From Boesenbergia rotunda (Eukaryota; Streptophyta; Magnoliopsida; Zingiberales; Zingiberaceae): a stretch of DNA of 64,000 nucleotides. The notes under the pieces are model-generated. The model did no database searches, was not told where the DNA came from, and worked only from the letters and a program-made list of their open reading frames with translations. The translations under genes and the position numbers were made by a program. Shown here in pieces: positions 35,377 through 48,000 of this stretch. Where the stretch lies: positions 266,419 through 330,418 of the forward strand of contig JAGFNQ010001635.1 of the NCBI GenBank assembly GCA_024364735.1. The letters are read 5' to 3'. The stretch's first letter is position 1. The number at the start of each line of letters is the position of its first letter.

Positions 35377-37643
35377 CAGCTTTTTTATCGGCACATCTGA
35401 GAATTAGCATTTACCAAAAGATATATCTAGATTTCATTTTTACCAAAGAGAGCATCCATTGGAGTGATATTCCTCTTATACCCCTCTCGTTAAGATTTGC
35501 ATTTATCTTTCTCTTTCTAAATTTGAATTTCGAGACATCTGAGCCTGTTTTGTTCAGACTTTTCAATTTAAAATAAAATATTATAGGAATCGGCTACAAA
35601 ATGTAAGATAAATAAAGAAAAAAGACTTCAGTTAAAAGAAACTTCTCTTCCAGCATGATTTCAAAATATAAAGAGATGTGTTTTTTATATTTGATTAATA
35701 TATTAAATAATATATTAATATATAAAAAATCTATCAAAACATGTGATTTCAGATTCAACCCCTAGGAGGGCCTGAAGTCATTTGACTTCAGGCCCAACGT
35801 GTACTCAAACCATTTTTCATTTTAAAAATATATTTTATAATATTTAATCATGATTTATTAAATTAATTATTTATAAGGTAATCTTTTATATAATTCTACA
35901 AGTTGTGAAAAAATCCTCTCATTTTATTGAAATATTCAGGTATGATCAAAACATGTTTACATTTGTTTAAACTTGAAGTAAGAAAGTTCCATCTGGATAC
36001 TATCTAAATACACAATACATAGTAAAATTAGGTTTCTTGTAAACCATCAACTCATATTTTCAGAATTTATTGCAATAGGACTTTTGTAGGTCCTATTGCA
36101 ATCAGATAACACCTCTTTGGGCCTGAAATTTTTTATTTCAGACCCTCTTTGGCCTGAAAGTATTTGCTAGAAATTGATATTTAATATGGAAAACTATTGC
36201 AATTCAACAACATAACCAATGCACATCTCTAACTATCTGTATGAAAGCAAATTACGGGAAGCAATTGTTCAGGCCCAAAGAGGGCCTGAAATGAAAAATT
36301 TTAGGCTTAAAAAGGGCTTGAAATAAATTTATTTCAGCCTTCTTTGGACCTGAAATGAAATCCAATTGATTTTTCCAGGGGATGAAGTTTAGGACAACAC
36401 CAAACTCATTTCTTTTCAACTTTTTCCCCCTTCCTTAAAATATCCAGGGAGCACTAAAATTATTCAAATTCGTAGGTAGAATCGCACACAGGAAATGCAC
36501 CGAGAGATATTCTATATTGTGCACAATGCTGAGGTGTCACATTCCAAGAATATCTCAAATGCCCCTAAATACACATTGGATAGCACAATTCGAGTCTTTG
36601 CAACATCATAAACTCATAATATATGAAATTATTGCAATTGGACTTTTCTAGGTCCATCAGTGAGTTTTCGCCAAAACCCACCAATAGACCTACGATATTT
36701 AAATTTCTTAATACTTGATATCACTAGGTTGGGTTGACCTAGGAGAAGGTAATTATGATGTCAAAACTTAGTCTTAACCACCAAAAATGATTTTCTTGTG
36801 TCGTGCCACTTGTGTCATACCCACTGATGGGCCTACAAAAGTCCTATTGCAATAAATTCTGAAAATATGAGTTGATGGTCTGCAAGGAACCCAATTTTGC
36901 TATGCAATGTGTATTTAGGTAGTATCCAGATGGAACCTTCTTATTTCAAGTTTAAACAAATATAAACATGTTTTGATCATACCTGAATATTTCAATAAAA
37001 TGAGAGGATTTTGTCACAACTTGTAGAATTATATAAAAGATTACCCTATAAATAATTAATTTAATAAATTATGATTAAATATAATAAAAAATATTTTTAA
37101 AATAAAAAAAATTTTGAGTGCACGTTGACCCTGAAATCAGATGACTTCAGGCCCACGCAGGACCTAAAGTCAAACGACTTCAGGCCCAAGCAGGGCCTGA
37201 AGTAGGGCTGAAGTCAATTTGACTTCAGGCCCTGCGTGGGCTTGAATATGAAATCACGTGTTTTGATAGGTTTTTTATATATTAATATATTTATTAATAT
37301 ATTATTTAATATATTAATTTATATTAATCAAATATAAAAAAATATCTCTTTATATTTTGAAATCATGCTGGAAGAGAAATTTATTTTAACTAAAGTCTTT
37401 TTTCTTTATTTACCTTACATTTTTTAGCCGATTCCCATAATATATTATTTTAAATTAAAAAGTCTGAAAAAGTAGGTTCAGATGTCTCGGAATTCTAACT
37501 GAGAAAGAGAAAGGCAAGTCTTGGTGGGAGGAGTATAAGAGGAGGATCACTACAATATTGGATGCACCCTTTGGTAAAAATGAAACCCAGGTACACCTTT
37601 TGGTAAATATTAATTCTCAGGTGCGCCCTTTGGTTAAAAGTCG
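35377..37643. mobile_element. Foldback element with long terminal inverted repeats (2267 bp)
   Basis: The left arm 35377-36090 and right arm 36832-37643 are inverted copies; landmarks include CACATCTGAGAATTAGCATT against AATATTAATTCTCAGGTGCG, the CGAGACATCTGAGCC pair, and TTGCAATAGGACTTTTGTAGG. Arms share most bases by eye, with small indels. The 9-bp sequence AACAAAAAT flanks both sides (35368-35376 and 37644-37652), which suggests a Mutator-type long-TIR element; the repeat is A-rich and could be chance. It has no coding capacity. RNA read through it would form a long hairpin. Confidence 0.8.
35760..37250. repeat. Iterated GGGCCTGAAGTCA hairpin motifs inside the foldback element
   Basis: A perfect 13-bp inverted pair separated by TT is at 35768-35795 (GGGCCTGAAGTCA / TGACTTCAGGCCC). 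Variants (GGCCTGAAAT...ATTTCAGRCC) recur near 36118, 36280, 36310, 37140, 37190 and 37215, more than ten half-sites in total. Confidence 0.75.
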
Positions 37644-38068
37644 AACAAAAATACAATGTCAATTCGTAACATAAAATTCAACGTGAATGATATAACATTC
37701 CAATTATAATAATCCTTAACAGATTCATCGTGCCCTTCAGGTTATAGTTTAGTTTGGGATGGCGGTCGGAGGTCACCGTCGGTGTCCAGGTGATAATAGG
37801 ATGTGTACACAAAAAGTGCAACATCATTCACGTTGATTTTCACACTGCGAATTCACGTTCTCTATCATAGCTCGAAAATGACATGGCACTTTTAGTGAAA
37901 CTCAACGTGAAATTTATATCGTGAATGGCGTAGTACCTTTCATATACATGTCCGATTGTTATTTAGATATCGTCGGCAGCCTCCGACTATCATCCTGAAC
38001 CAAACTATACCCTGGGAGACATGATGAATCTATCAGAAATTGTTACAATTGAAATGTCACGTCCTTCA

Positions 38069-39019
38069 TGTTGGGGCAATGTATGGTCCGGAGTGACCAT
38101 GTGTTTTGATGTTTAGGAAAAGGGTTTAAGTTAGGTTCACCCTTGTGTTTTGATATGTGTATTTGAGTGTGCAGGTTTGCAGGATACACATGGACTTAGC
38201 TGGACGGTTTCGGGTACGGTGAACGAGGGCCAAAGTCGAAGAGGGCTTGAAGGCAATAGGTCGAGGTTGCTGGAGTAGGGACGATGAGCCGAGGGACTCG
38301 GACTTCGAGGCATGCGTGAAGGATGACATGGAGGCAAGCCGAGTGCTTGTATGCGCATCTGAGGGACGGGAGCCGAAGACGAAGAGGGCGCGAAGACAAC
38401 AGATCGAGGCTGCTGGATGAAGAGTCAGCTAGGTCATGAGGGTTCGAGTGCTGAGGGAAATGTACTCGGGAAATCCTAGGGTTCGAGTGCTGAGAGAAAT
38501 GTACTCGGGAAGGGGAAACCTTAGGTGGGGAAGTGGACCAGTCAACTGGTATTTGGGTAGTCGACTGGTATATGCCACAGAAAGATCAGTCGACTGCTAA
38601 TAGGGCAATCGATTGATGGTGAGATCTATAGACTGGTAACGGGTTTCTCAGCCTTGAGCACTATTTAAAGGGGCTCGATTTTGGCTGAGAGTTTTTGACG
38701 AAATGAGCTTGGTTAGAGCTCATTAGTAGTCTGTTGTGCTCAGAAGTATCGTTCGTGTTGTGGCAAGGTTTCTCCACCTACAAGGAGCTACACGAGCTAG
38801 CCGGAGGGCATCCGGGAAGTAATTCATTGACGGATCGGGATCGTCCACCTTACGGACAGCCGTGGAGTAGGAGCGTCATCTCCGAACCACGTAAAGGTGA
38901 TGTGTTAGCGTTTGTGTGATTTCGTTATTATTGTTTCCGCTTGCGCACGCTAACATTGTAGGAAAAACGAATCGAAGAATTGTTATTCACCCCCTCTAGC
39001 AAGCGGTGAGATCCTAACA
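38069..39019 (+). repeat. 5' LTR of the gag-only element
   Basis: 951 bp. Contains several AGTCGACTG-type palindromes (38540-38640) that are partly mutated compared with the 3' LTR. Confidence 0.85.
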
Positions 39020-39088
39020 AGTGGTATCAGAGCGAAAGTTTGCTCGTCTACGGACTAATTGTCGGGAGAGCAAAAAGCTAGAGAAAGA

Positions 39089-40685
39089 TGGAATCGGAAG
39101 GTCCGCTAGGATGGGATATTTGGATCTCACCTCCATGTGATCGAGATGACTTCGAATATTGGAGTAAACGGTTAGAGACGTGGTTCCAAATGAATTGGGA
39201 TCATTGGACCGCATTGGAAGTTCCATTTGAAGCTCCAACGGACAAGAAAGGAAAACGCCTTCGACCACGGTATTGGACAAAGAGTCAAACGGAAGAAGCG
39301 GAGGCGGATAAGGAGGTAACTCGAATTGTATTAAATTTATTACCTTCATATATTGTGTCAAGTGTAGGAGAATACAAGAATGCATAAGAGCTATGGAGAA
39401 AGGTGATAGCTCTACATGAAAATTCAACACAAGGACAAGGAGAAGAAGAGTTCAATGAAGAGGGGTCATTGGTCCAACAGAAGGAGAAGGACCAATTGGA
39501 AGTTGAGTCAAGTTCATCATCCGAATAGGAGGAGGAAGTTGAGTCATCCACATCTTCAAGTGAGGAAGAAATAGAAGAAGTCTTCACTTCAAGAATTGAG
39601 AGAGAGGAGAAACCATCCTCAATACCGGAGCAAGAAGAAGCTCCCACCTCCACCAAAATAAAGTCAAAAGACCACATAATTTGCATTGGGTGCAATCAAA
39701 AGGGACACTACAAGGACAAGTGTACATTGGGTAAGAAAAAGGAGGTAAACTCTAAACGCAATTCAAGTAATTTGAAAACTAACATGAGTTGTAGGGATGA
39801 GCGAAGAAGGATAAGAAGCATATAAGGTACTTCACGTGTGGAGAGCTAGGACACTACCACACCAAATGCTCAAAGAAAGGAGAACTCAAGAAATTATAGC
39901 ATTTGAGGAAATGGGAGAATATGGAGAAGAAGAGAAGATCATATCAAGGGGGAGCTACAAGGGTAAGGGAGGTAATCCCTAACTTTAAGTTTAAATGTAA
40001 TTCAAATTTAAACTCCTCCATGCATGTTAGAAATAATGTTAATTATTTACGCATGCATAATTTTGGATTTAAATATCATGATATGAGTAGGGTTAATATT
40101 GTAGATCAAACCCCTATGAAAATCATGCATCATGATAAATCCAAGACTTTTAGACCTAAGGACCAAGGCATTAATCCCAAGAAGGGAAGACACATGCATA
40201 GAATGGGTAGGTCTAGGAATGTCCAAGGTGGACATGTTGATTCTAGGTTTGAGAACCTAGAAAGGGAAAATCAAACCTTGAGGGCAAAGCTTGATAAGTT
40301 AGAGAAAACCCTAAATAGATTCACTATTGGATCTAAGGGTTTAGATATGGTGTTGGGTGGTCTAAAATCCAACAATGATATATCGGGTCTAGGATATCGA
40401 TCTAAGGTCTCGGGTGTCAATGAAAAGAAATATGCTAGGGTAGCATATAACTATGGCAAGGAGAAGAAGTCCAAAAATGGCAAGGGTATGTTATTTAAAA
40501 GCAAGAAGAAGGTCTTAACTAAGGGCAAGGGGTCCAAGGTTAAGAAGATTAGGGTTGTAGACCAAGAGTCATCGGAGGTACTCCGGTGTGACCTTGTGTT
40601 TGTGAATGAGTCACCTAGGGAGGTGGCTAAGACTAAAAGCTCAAGGGGGAGCTCTAGTAGCCAAGTTGTGTGCCAAAGGAGTTGA
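39089..40685 (+). pseudogene. Gag-like gene of the non-autonomous LTR element
   Basis: Starts MESEGPLGWDIWISPPC and is open to 39387, where TAA replaces a codon; the frame continues with ELWRKVIALHENSTQ and an acidic Glu/Ser-rich tract. Two zinc knuckles follow, CIGCNQKGHYKDKC (near 39680) and, after a frame change, CGELGHYHTKC (near 39838). The 3' part (39903-40685, 260 codons open) is basic, with a short coiled-coil segment FENLERENQTLRAKLDKLEK. It corresponds to the copia gag type with a C-terminal extension. Several breaks mean this copy is probably inactive. Confidence 0.7.
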
Positions 40686-40789
40686 AGACGGATTTGTGTC
40701 TCAATTCGTGGGTTTTGACACATTGGAGTTGTGTATCATGCATGGAAATATGACATTGGGGTCATATAGTATGAAAGTTGGTTTGTGAT

Positions 40790-41655
40790 TTGTAAATACC
40801 GTATAAACTAATGCTAGGGATGTATTATGGTTTGGTATGGGCAGAGATATCAAGAGGAGGTCAAAACTAGGACTTTAGGTCAAGGTTCAATTGAACCATT
40901 TAGATAGTTTTGGATTTTATGTGAATCTTGGGATTGGTGATAGATACATGGTTGGATGTATTTTTCTCAAGTAGATATGGGTACCACAAACCTCTCCACA
41001 AAATTTGAGAATTTTTGGAGATTTGTGGAATTTCTAGTGCATTTCTGAATTTGGGTCAGAAATGCTGAAATTGGGTTTTTCAGAGTATCAACCGACTGGT
41101 AGATGGGTTAGTCGATTGATGTTGGCTGAAATGGTTTTTCAGTAGTCGAAAAGTGTCTTAATGATGTAAAACAAGTGCGTAATCTTATGGGGGGTTAATA
41201 CACTATGTTTATGATCATCCGGGGATAAAAGATCCAATAGGAGGAAAATTATTGGAATCTTTTTGATGTGTGACAAAGTGGGAGAAGTGTTGGGTTTAAG
41301 TGAGAAACCAAACACGCCTTTGCAAGAACTCCTAGGTCCAAGGGGAGCTTAGGTAAAGGGGGAGCATTGTTGCTCAATTGGTGGCGTAAGGGGGACCTTG
41401 GAGAGGTTCTTAAAAAGCCTTTGTAAGTCCAATGTAGGGGGAGCCTTGGAGAGGTTTTAAAAAGCCCGTTTTAGTAAAAGTCCTAACTCTTGGGAAGGTT
41501 AGGTGTAGGGATGCCTTGGGATAGGATCCATGTTGCATTGTATATGCATTGGCGGTGTAAGTCCAAGGTGAAGCCTTGGCAATGTAAGTCCAAATGGTTG
41601 TTAGCATTGTTTTTACTATTTATTTTCCCTAACTTAAACGTATTGTCAAACATCA
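40790..41655 (+). other. Non-coding 3' internal region of the gag-only element
   Basis: Region where pol would lie in a full element. It holds short GGGGGAGC-type repeats (41330-41600: 'AAGGGGGAGC', 'CCTTGGAGAGGTT' twice) and no conserved domain. Confidence 0.55.
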
Positions 41656-41668
41656 AAAAGGGGGAGAT

Positions 41669-42728
41669 TGTTGGATCAATCTATGGTCCGAAGTGACCAT
41701 GTGTTTTGATGTTTGGGCAAAGAGTTTAAGTTAGGTTCACCCTTGTGTTTTGATATGTGTATTTGAGTGTGCAGGTTTGTAGGATACACATGGACTTAGT
41801 TGGACGACTTCGGATACGGTGAAGAGTGACATGGAGGCAAGCCGAGGGCTTGTGTGCGCATCTGAGGGACGAGGGCCAAAGTCGAAGAGGGCTTAAAGGC
41901 AATAGGTTGAGGCTGCTGGAGCAGGGATGATGAGCTGAGGGACGCAGACTTCGAGGCATGCGTGAAGGATGACATGGAGACAAGCCAAGGGCTTGTGTGC
42001 GCATCTGAGGGATGGGAGCCGAAGACGAAGAGGGCGTGAAGGCAACAAATCAAGGTTGCTGGATGAAGAGTCAGTTAGGTCTTGAGGGTGTTCGAGTGCT
42101 GAGGGAAATGTACTCGGGAAATTCTAGGATTCGAGTGCTGAGAGAAATGTACTCGGGAAGGGGAAACTTTATGTGGGAAAGTGGACCAGTCGATTGGTGT
42201 CTAGGCAGTCGACTGGTATATGCCACAGAAAGAGCAGTCGACTGCTAATGGAGCAGTCGACTGATGGTGGCTGGAAATTCGAACGTTAGGCTTGCAACGG
42301 TCGAATTTAGGTGGGATCAGTTGATTGATAATGGACCAGTCGACTGGTAACGGGTTTCTCAACCTTGAGCACTGTTTAAAGGGGCTCGGTTTTGGCTGAG
42401 AGTTTTTGACAAAATGAGCTTACTTAGAGCTTATTAGTAGTCTGTTGTGCTCAGAAGTGTCGTTCGGGTTGTGACGAGGTTTCTCCACCCATAAGGAGTT
42501 ACACGAGCTAGTCGGAGGGCATCCGGGGAGTAATCCACTGACGGATCGGGATGGTCCACCTTACGGATAGCCGTAGAGTAGGAGGGTCATCTCCGAACCA
42601 CATAAAGGTGACGTGTTAGTGTTTGTGTGATTTTGTTATTATTGTTTTCGCTTGTGCACGCTAACTTTGTAGGAAGAACGAATCGAAGAATTATTTTTCA
42701 CCCCTTAACAAATGGTGAGATCCTAACA
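41669..42728 (+). repeat. 3' LTR of the gag-only element
   Basis: 1060 bp. At 42180-42350 it carries five or more CAGTCGACTG or near-identical palindromes at ~20-35-bp spacing, more than the 5' LTR. Confidence 0.85.
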
Positions 42729-42756
42729 ATTCACGTTAAATTTCAGGTTCCAAATT

Positions 42757-43320
42757 TACTTTGTATATCATTATTAATTTAAAAAATAAAAGCCCTCGTA
42801 GCATTTTAGAAAATGAGGTGCCATTTAGTATATATCTGAAAGTTGGATACGTTTACGAATTTTAAACATTATATATTTTTTTAAAAAATAACTCATTTAT
42901 AAAAAAAATATAACTAAAATGAAAACTTATTCTTTAATATATTAGTAAGATGTCTTGAATATGTTAATAAACTCAAAGGTGTCGTATAATTCCCCTTAAT
43001 TAATTGATAAAACAAACAAGTGCCGTTGTTTCTGCACCCGACGTGGGGGACGGGATCCTACTCGCCTCGTGCTAGCGTTTGCTTTGCAGCGCTAGTGATA
43101 GCGCGACGCGTGTCGATCTCCGTAGAGGGAACCGCAGATGCTGGCGTGAAGTGATGTGACGTGACGGTTGGAGCAGGTGATGTTGTGATCGGTCGGGACG
43201 GCTCAACGGCTAGCACTACAATTGGCTTGTGACGGTGCGGCTGGACCCCACTTGCTGCCCAATGATAATCGTTGGCGCAGATCAGTATTCCTGCGTCATC
43301 CTACTCTGAATTTAGAGAGA
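42757..43320. other. Spacer, AT-rich then GC-rich
   Basis: No gene or clear element. The GC-rich part (43030-43270) may belong to the LTR fragment that follows, but its boundary could not be set. Confidence 0.35.
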
Positions 43321-44295
43321 GCAAAAGGTAATTTATTCTTTGTCAATATCTTTGTTGATCCCGTCGCGAAGTGAGATGGAAGTCTTGAGGATCGTATGAT
43401 CTTCCGAGTGAAATGAGCGGCTAAGGTAGCGTCGACCTGGTCCCGCCTTGGATCCGGCTTGCAAGACAGTGACCGTTAGTAAACCCGCCGGGGAGTTTCC
43501 CCGACAAGACACTCCAACGGTCAAGTCAATATCCGCAGGAAAAAAAATATAGCGGTAGTAGAGAGGGCTCGCGCGCATACCTGCGGAATGAGGAGTGGAG
43601 GGTTTATATAGCCGGGGGAGCTGACAATTCCTGTCCGTGTCGACGAGACAGGGGTATGGTACCTGTCAGGTCGTATGAGAGCACCTAAAAGTACCGCGGC
43701 ATGGCGCGGGGTGCTTGGACAGTACGAAGGTACTGAATCAGCGGGATAACCACGAGGAGTGTCATAAATGGGCAAGGTGTGTAGTACTCGACATCAAGAT
43801 CATACCGCGGATGTAATGACACAGGGCGGCATAGGGACGATCTAGTCCGTAGCCCGAGCATCGATCGGTGGGTCCGAGTGTCAAGGACCGGGTCGGGTAA
43901 TGGCTAGTGAGCGTGGGTCGCCACGCGTCCAACTGGAAGAGTTGAGGCGTGGGGTACGCCCTGAGTTGGGGGTTCACTGAGCTGTGTCTGTCTGGCTTTG
44001 TCTCGGTTCTATGAGTTGTCGGATCCAGGGGATGCTGAGGGAGCGTGGGTCGCCACGCGTCCGACTGAATGGTCTAGCCCCGATTTGGATTGGGGTGCGG
44101 GTTTAGACGACTGAGTTAGGAGACGCTCGGGATCGACCCGACCGACCCTGCCCGGGATCGGTCGGCGAGTGCCTTGGGGGTTCCTGGCTCAAGGACTCCC
44201 CTGGTGAGGTCGTCGTCGACCCTTCTACCGTGCCTTCGTGGCGCCAGGCTGGCTGGCTGCGCGGGCCGAGCTACCCGTAAGTAAGACCGGGATCA
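43320..44295 (-). mobile_element. LTR fragment of the TGATCCCGG family, minus strand
   Basis: Right edge GACCGGGATCA (LTR start on the minus strand). The minus strand contains a good TATA box (CTATATAAAC, near 43606) and blocks such as GGTGCC-type 'CTGGCGCCACGAAGGCAC' that match the + strand copy at 57316-57629. No internal coding region is attached, so it is a solo or truncated LTR. The left boundary is uncertain. Confidence 0.5.
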
Positions 44296-45089
44296 TCTGT
44301 TAATCTGTCTCAGGATCGATACGAAAAAGATAAATTACGAAAATAGATGATTCATTCGTTTCTAATGCTCCTGTTAATTTGTCTCCCAATCAACACGAAA
44401 AAAGTAAGCGAAAATATGATAATTTAAAAAATGATTAATACAGTCTAAAAATCTAGCGTCCCAGGGTTCGCATCTCATTTGAAGAAAAAATTCCTACAAA
44501 TACACCGTAGCTGAGGATCGAATTGTGGATATCTAAAATAATGATTAGTCATCCTATCGCTGTACCGTAGCCCCATAAGTAAACCAAAAAAAAAATTGAT
44601 AATTTAGGTATGATGAAGGGTTGTAAGCGAAATGAAAAAAATAAAAAAATGCCGCATGTTACAGACTCTAATAAAAAACAAAACCGCCCGCTAAAAGAAT
44701 GGACGGCTCTGACGTAACTCCAACGATCTGACGGTGGAGGACGCGAGTTGTCCATCCGGATTCCAACAGCATCGAGGCTTTGACTCCCACTCTTCCCGCC
44801 TATGAACGGCCTTGCTGACGTGGACACGGCCACGCTGGTATCCACCCACGTGTTCTCGTTTCGTCCCCATTTCAAGCTCCTTTAATTGCAATTCTCTTGA
44901 AATAAACATTCAATCTCCGCCGATTCATAGCCATTCCCTTCCCCCTCCCACTTCTCGCGATCCGAGTTCCTTTTCGGTCCCCCTTTTCGTGCCCTTTTTT
45001 TTTCCCATTTTTTTTGTTCGTGATTCGAGAGATTGATAAATATTCCGAGTTTTAGAGGGATATTTGTATCCTTGAATCGAGGCAAAAAG
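44296..45089 (+). promoter_or_regulatory. 5' flank and leader of the alpha/beta hydrolase gene
   Basis: AT-rich to 44690, then a mixed region with pyrimidine-rich sequence at 44935-45010, typical of a plant 5' leader. No convincing TATA box was chosen. Confidence 0.35.
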
Positions 45090-48000
45090 ATGCCCTACTG
45101 CGATTGTGAGAAGAGTGTGCGGATCTTTTACAGGAGGTATGGCCATGGCAGCACAAAGGTCCTTCTAATCATCGGTTGGTATTTTTGAATTTCTCGTTCG
45201 GGATTTGGGAATTTTGATCCAGGGATCTGAAATTCGATTTGAGGTTCTACCCTTTGGATTGGATGTAGGATTGGCAGGGACGCACGAATCGTGGGGACCT
45301 CAGATTAAGGGGTTGACGGGAGCGACGGAGGCCAACGACGACGAGGCGGCGGCGGCGAGGACGCCGTCCGGCAATGGAAGCGATGGCGGCGTAGCCGATG
45401 AGGAAGCGCAGGATGGGATCGAGGTTTGCTGCTTCGATAACCGCGGGATGGGGCATAGCTCTGTGCCTTCCAACAAATCTGATTACACGTAGGTCGCTTC
45501 TTCGTCTTACTCTTCCGAATTGTCGGGAGGATTTATTTGTTCCTTTTCGGAAGTGTAGGAAGATCACATCCTGCAATTTCTTCTACTTTGCTATTTAGGG
45601 CCCAATTGGGAATTGGCTTTGTTGACCAATGAAAAGAATTACTGACATAATGTATCATTTTCCCCTCACATTGAAAAAACCAAAAATGATCGTTAAAACA
45701 AAATGGAAGTTCATCGGTGAAATTCTTAACACTTTTTTCCTACCCAACTTCATGCTTAATGAATTTTGTTTTTGAGAGCTTGGTATAGTTTGTATCAAAT
45801 TGAGCATTGTCGTTATCCATGTCTACCAAATGGGAACCGTTTCTAATAAGAGGCGATTCAATCTGTGTATAGATCAAATTGGAGAAATTAATTTGTGCAA
45901 CATTATGTTAAAATTGTATTGCAGAACGACCCTCATGGCAAAGGATGCTATTGCTCTGTTGGATCATATAGGCTGGAAAAAAGCTCATGTCTTTGGTCAT
46001 TCCATGGGTGAGTCATCTTTATTTCTTCTGTTTTGCAAATATATATGCTCGAGCATTCATCTTGATCATGGGATGGGGGATTCATGAAGTTGCAGATATG
46101 AACTCTTGCATATGCTTGCCTAATCTCTAATTTGATTGAAATTTGGGCTGTTTGTAACCAGGAGGAATGATCGCTTGCAAATTAGCAACCATTGTGCCAG
46201 ATAGGATAAGCTCCTTGGCCTTGCTTAATGTAACGGGTGGTGGATTTGAGTGCTTCCCGAAGGTATTTTCGAAATACTATAAACTCAAAAGAATTATCTC
46301 CATTGATCTTTTTCAAATTTTTATTAATGCTGAAAATTGTCCATGCAATTCGGCGACCATCACTTAAGCTTTTAAAATTTGCAATTTTGTTACTGTTTTC
46401 TTCTTTTTTCTTGATCTTCAATGGTGGTGTTTGATGGAAGGTGTTAGCTATAATTTTTTTCGAGACTATAGTTGCTTTTGGTATTATATGCTGATTGGCC
46501 ACTATGCTTTGCGAGAAGTGAAGGAGTCTGTTGGTGGTGGGTTGTCTTGGTCATGGTCCGAGCTGATTCAACAGACTAAAAATTAAATAGTAACAATATA
46601 ATAGCTATTAAAGAACATGCGGGTGTATTTTTATATCAAAAGAGCTATTTAAAATAGCAACAATATAATTATTTTTTTAAAAAGAATACAAGGTAATTCA
46701 GTTAGATTTTAATTTTTTTAAAGCTATTTAAAATGATAAATAAACACAATTTAATATAAAAATTAATCAGAATTGAATTGAGCCACAATATCCCTATCAT
46801 TAGTTGTGGTCAGCCAGAGGCCCAGACTCAAGGGTCATTGTGGTGCCAGGACATGGTCGCCTCATGCCACACCACCAATATGTTAAAATGTAGTTTCTTC
46901 TTTGATGCTCATCGTCTCCAGCCCCAGTAGTAAAGTTTCTCTGCTTATGACAGCAAGTCTCATAGTTTGTTTCCTAATTTTTCATAAACTTCAATAAATA
47001 CTCGATGAAACCTCTAAGATTGTTGATCTAAATGGAGTAATGGTAGCCCTTTCAACATCCATGTTTAATCACGCATTTCATAGGTAAAGTTGGGACAGGC
47101 ACAAGCTTGAGGATACTTATGCTTGCAGTGATCTTAATCTTTATATTCTATCATAGTTGTTTCACTGAACCCTACATCTAAAATCAAATCTCTTTCAAGA
47201 TAATTATATGGTTATATTGGCTCTTTTTGCAGATTGATCGTCAAATGGTATCCCTTGCATTTCGTTTCCTAAGAGCAAGAACTCCAGAGCAAAGATCTGT
47301 TGTCGACTTGGAAACTCATTACACAAAGGTTAGTGAGAAACATTCACAGCTCATTTTGTTCTCTTCTTGTGTGTGATTGTCTTTATATCCCCTTGCATTT
47401 ATATCATTGATTTGTTTCAAGTATATTAAATATAGGAATATCTTGATGAGCAATGTGGATCATGTAGAAGAAGGGATATACTTTATCAGGTTAGCGATGT
47501 TCCTTTTGTGTCAAATAATTTAATCATACAGTGCAATATCTAGCAAGTCCTTTTGGTTTTTCCATTTTGGGTTAGTATCTGAAATGAACAATTACTAATT
47601 GAATTTTAAGAATTCAACTGTGAGGAGCTTGCAAGACAGAATTATTGGTGGAAAGCAATTACCATTATCATAATTAACTGCATGAACTTCATCATTCTTT
47701 CTACTATATTTTAGAACTTTCGGCTTCATTGCTTCTAAAGCCTGAACTTAAAATTTCTTTTACACATAAGGAATATGTGAAGAATATATCAGCGACTGGA
47801 ATGCAATCGAGCATTGGCTTTGAAGGCCAAGTTAATGCTTGTTGGTATCATAAGATGACATCAAAAGAGCTTGAGAGAATTCGATCATCTGGATTTCTGA
47901 TATCAATTATCCATGGAAGGTGGTCGATACTCACCTTCTCCACCCAATTTTAATGTGCCGAATTTTTGTTAGTATATCAAGATTTGTGTAATTGATAATT

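Larger units (their letters stand above)
38069..42728 (+). mobile_element. Gag-only LTR retrotransposon (non-autonomous)
   Basis: LTRs are 38069-39019 and 41669-42728, both TGTTGG...CCTAACA. A PBS TGGTATCAGAGC stands at 39022-39033 and a polypurine tract AAAAAGGGGGAGA just before the 3' LTR. The flanks share TTCA (CTTCA left, ATTCA right) as a slightly decayed 5-bp target duplication. The interior encodes only gag-like protein; protease, integrase and RT are absent, so mobility would depend on another element. The 3' LTR is ~110 bp longer than the 5' LTR, mainly because of extra palindrome-rich sequence. Confidence 0.85.
37661..42756. mobile_element. MITE with long inverted arms, split by an LTR retrotransposon
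   Basis: The left arm (AACATAAAATTCAACGTGAA, then ATTCATCGTGCCC, then GTCGGAGGTCACCGTCGGTG) is inverted at 37935-38068 and continues after the LTR element at 42729-42756 (TTCACGTTAAATTTCAGGTT). Removing 38069-42728 plus one copy of the TTCA repeat rejoins the right arm. The core resembles the MITE at 56759-57138. Outer ends are approximate and no target duplication was found. Confidence 0.65.

Noticed and set aside
34895..35394. Minus-strand frames upstream of the SnRK1 beta start, including one of 124 codons
   Set aside because: They lie in the leader and promoter, have no family signal, and the myristoylation start MGN at 34828 is the expected N-terminus.
44450..44570. Possible tRNA gene (AGGGTTCGCATCTC as a B box)
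   Set aside because: No A box at proper distance and no acceptor stem could be found on either strand.
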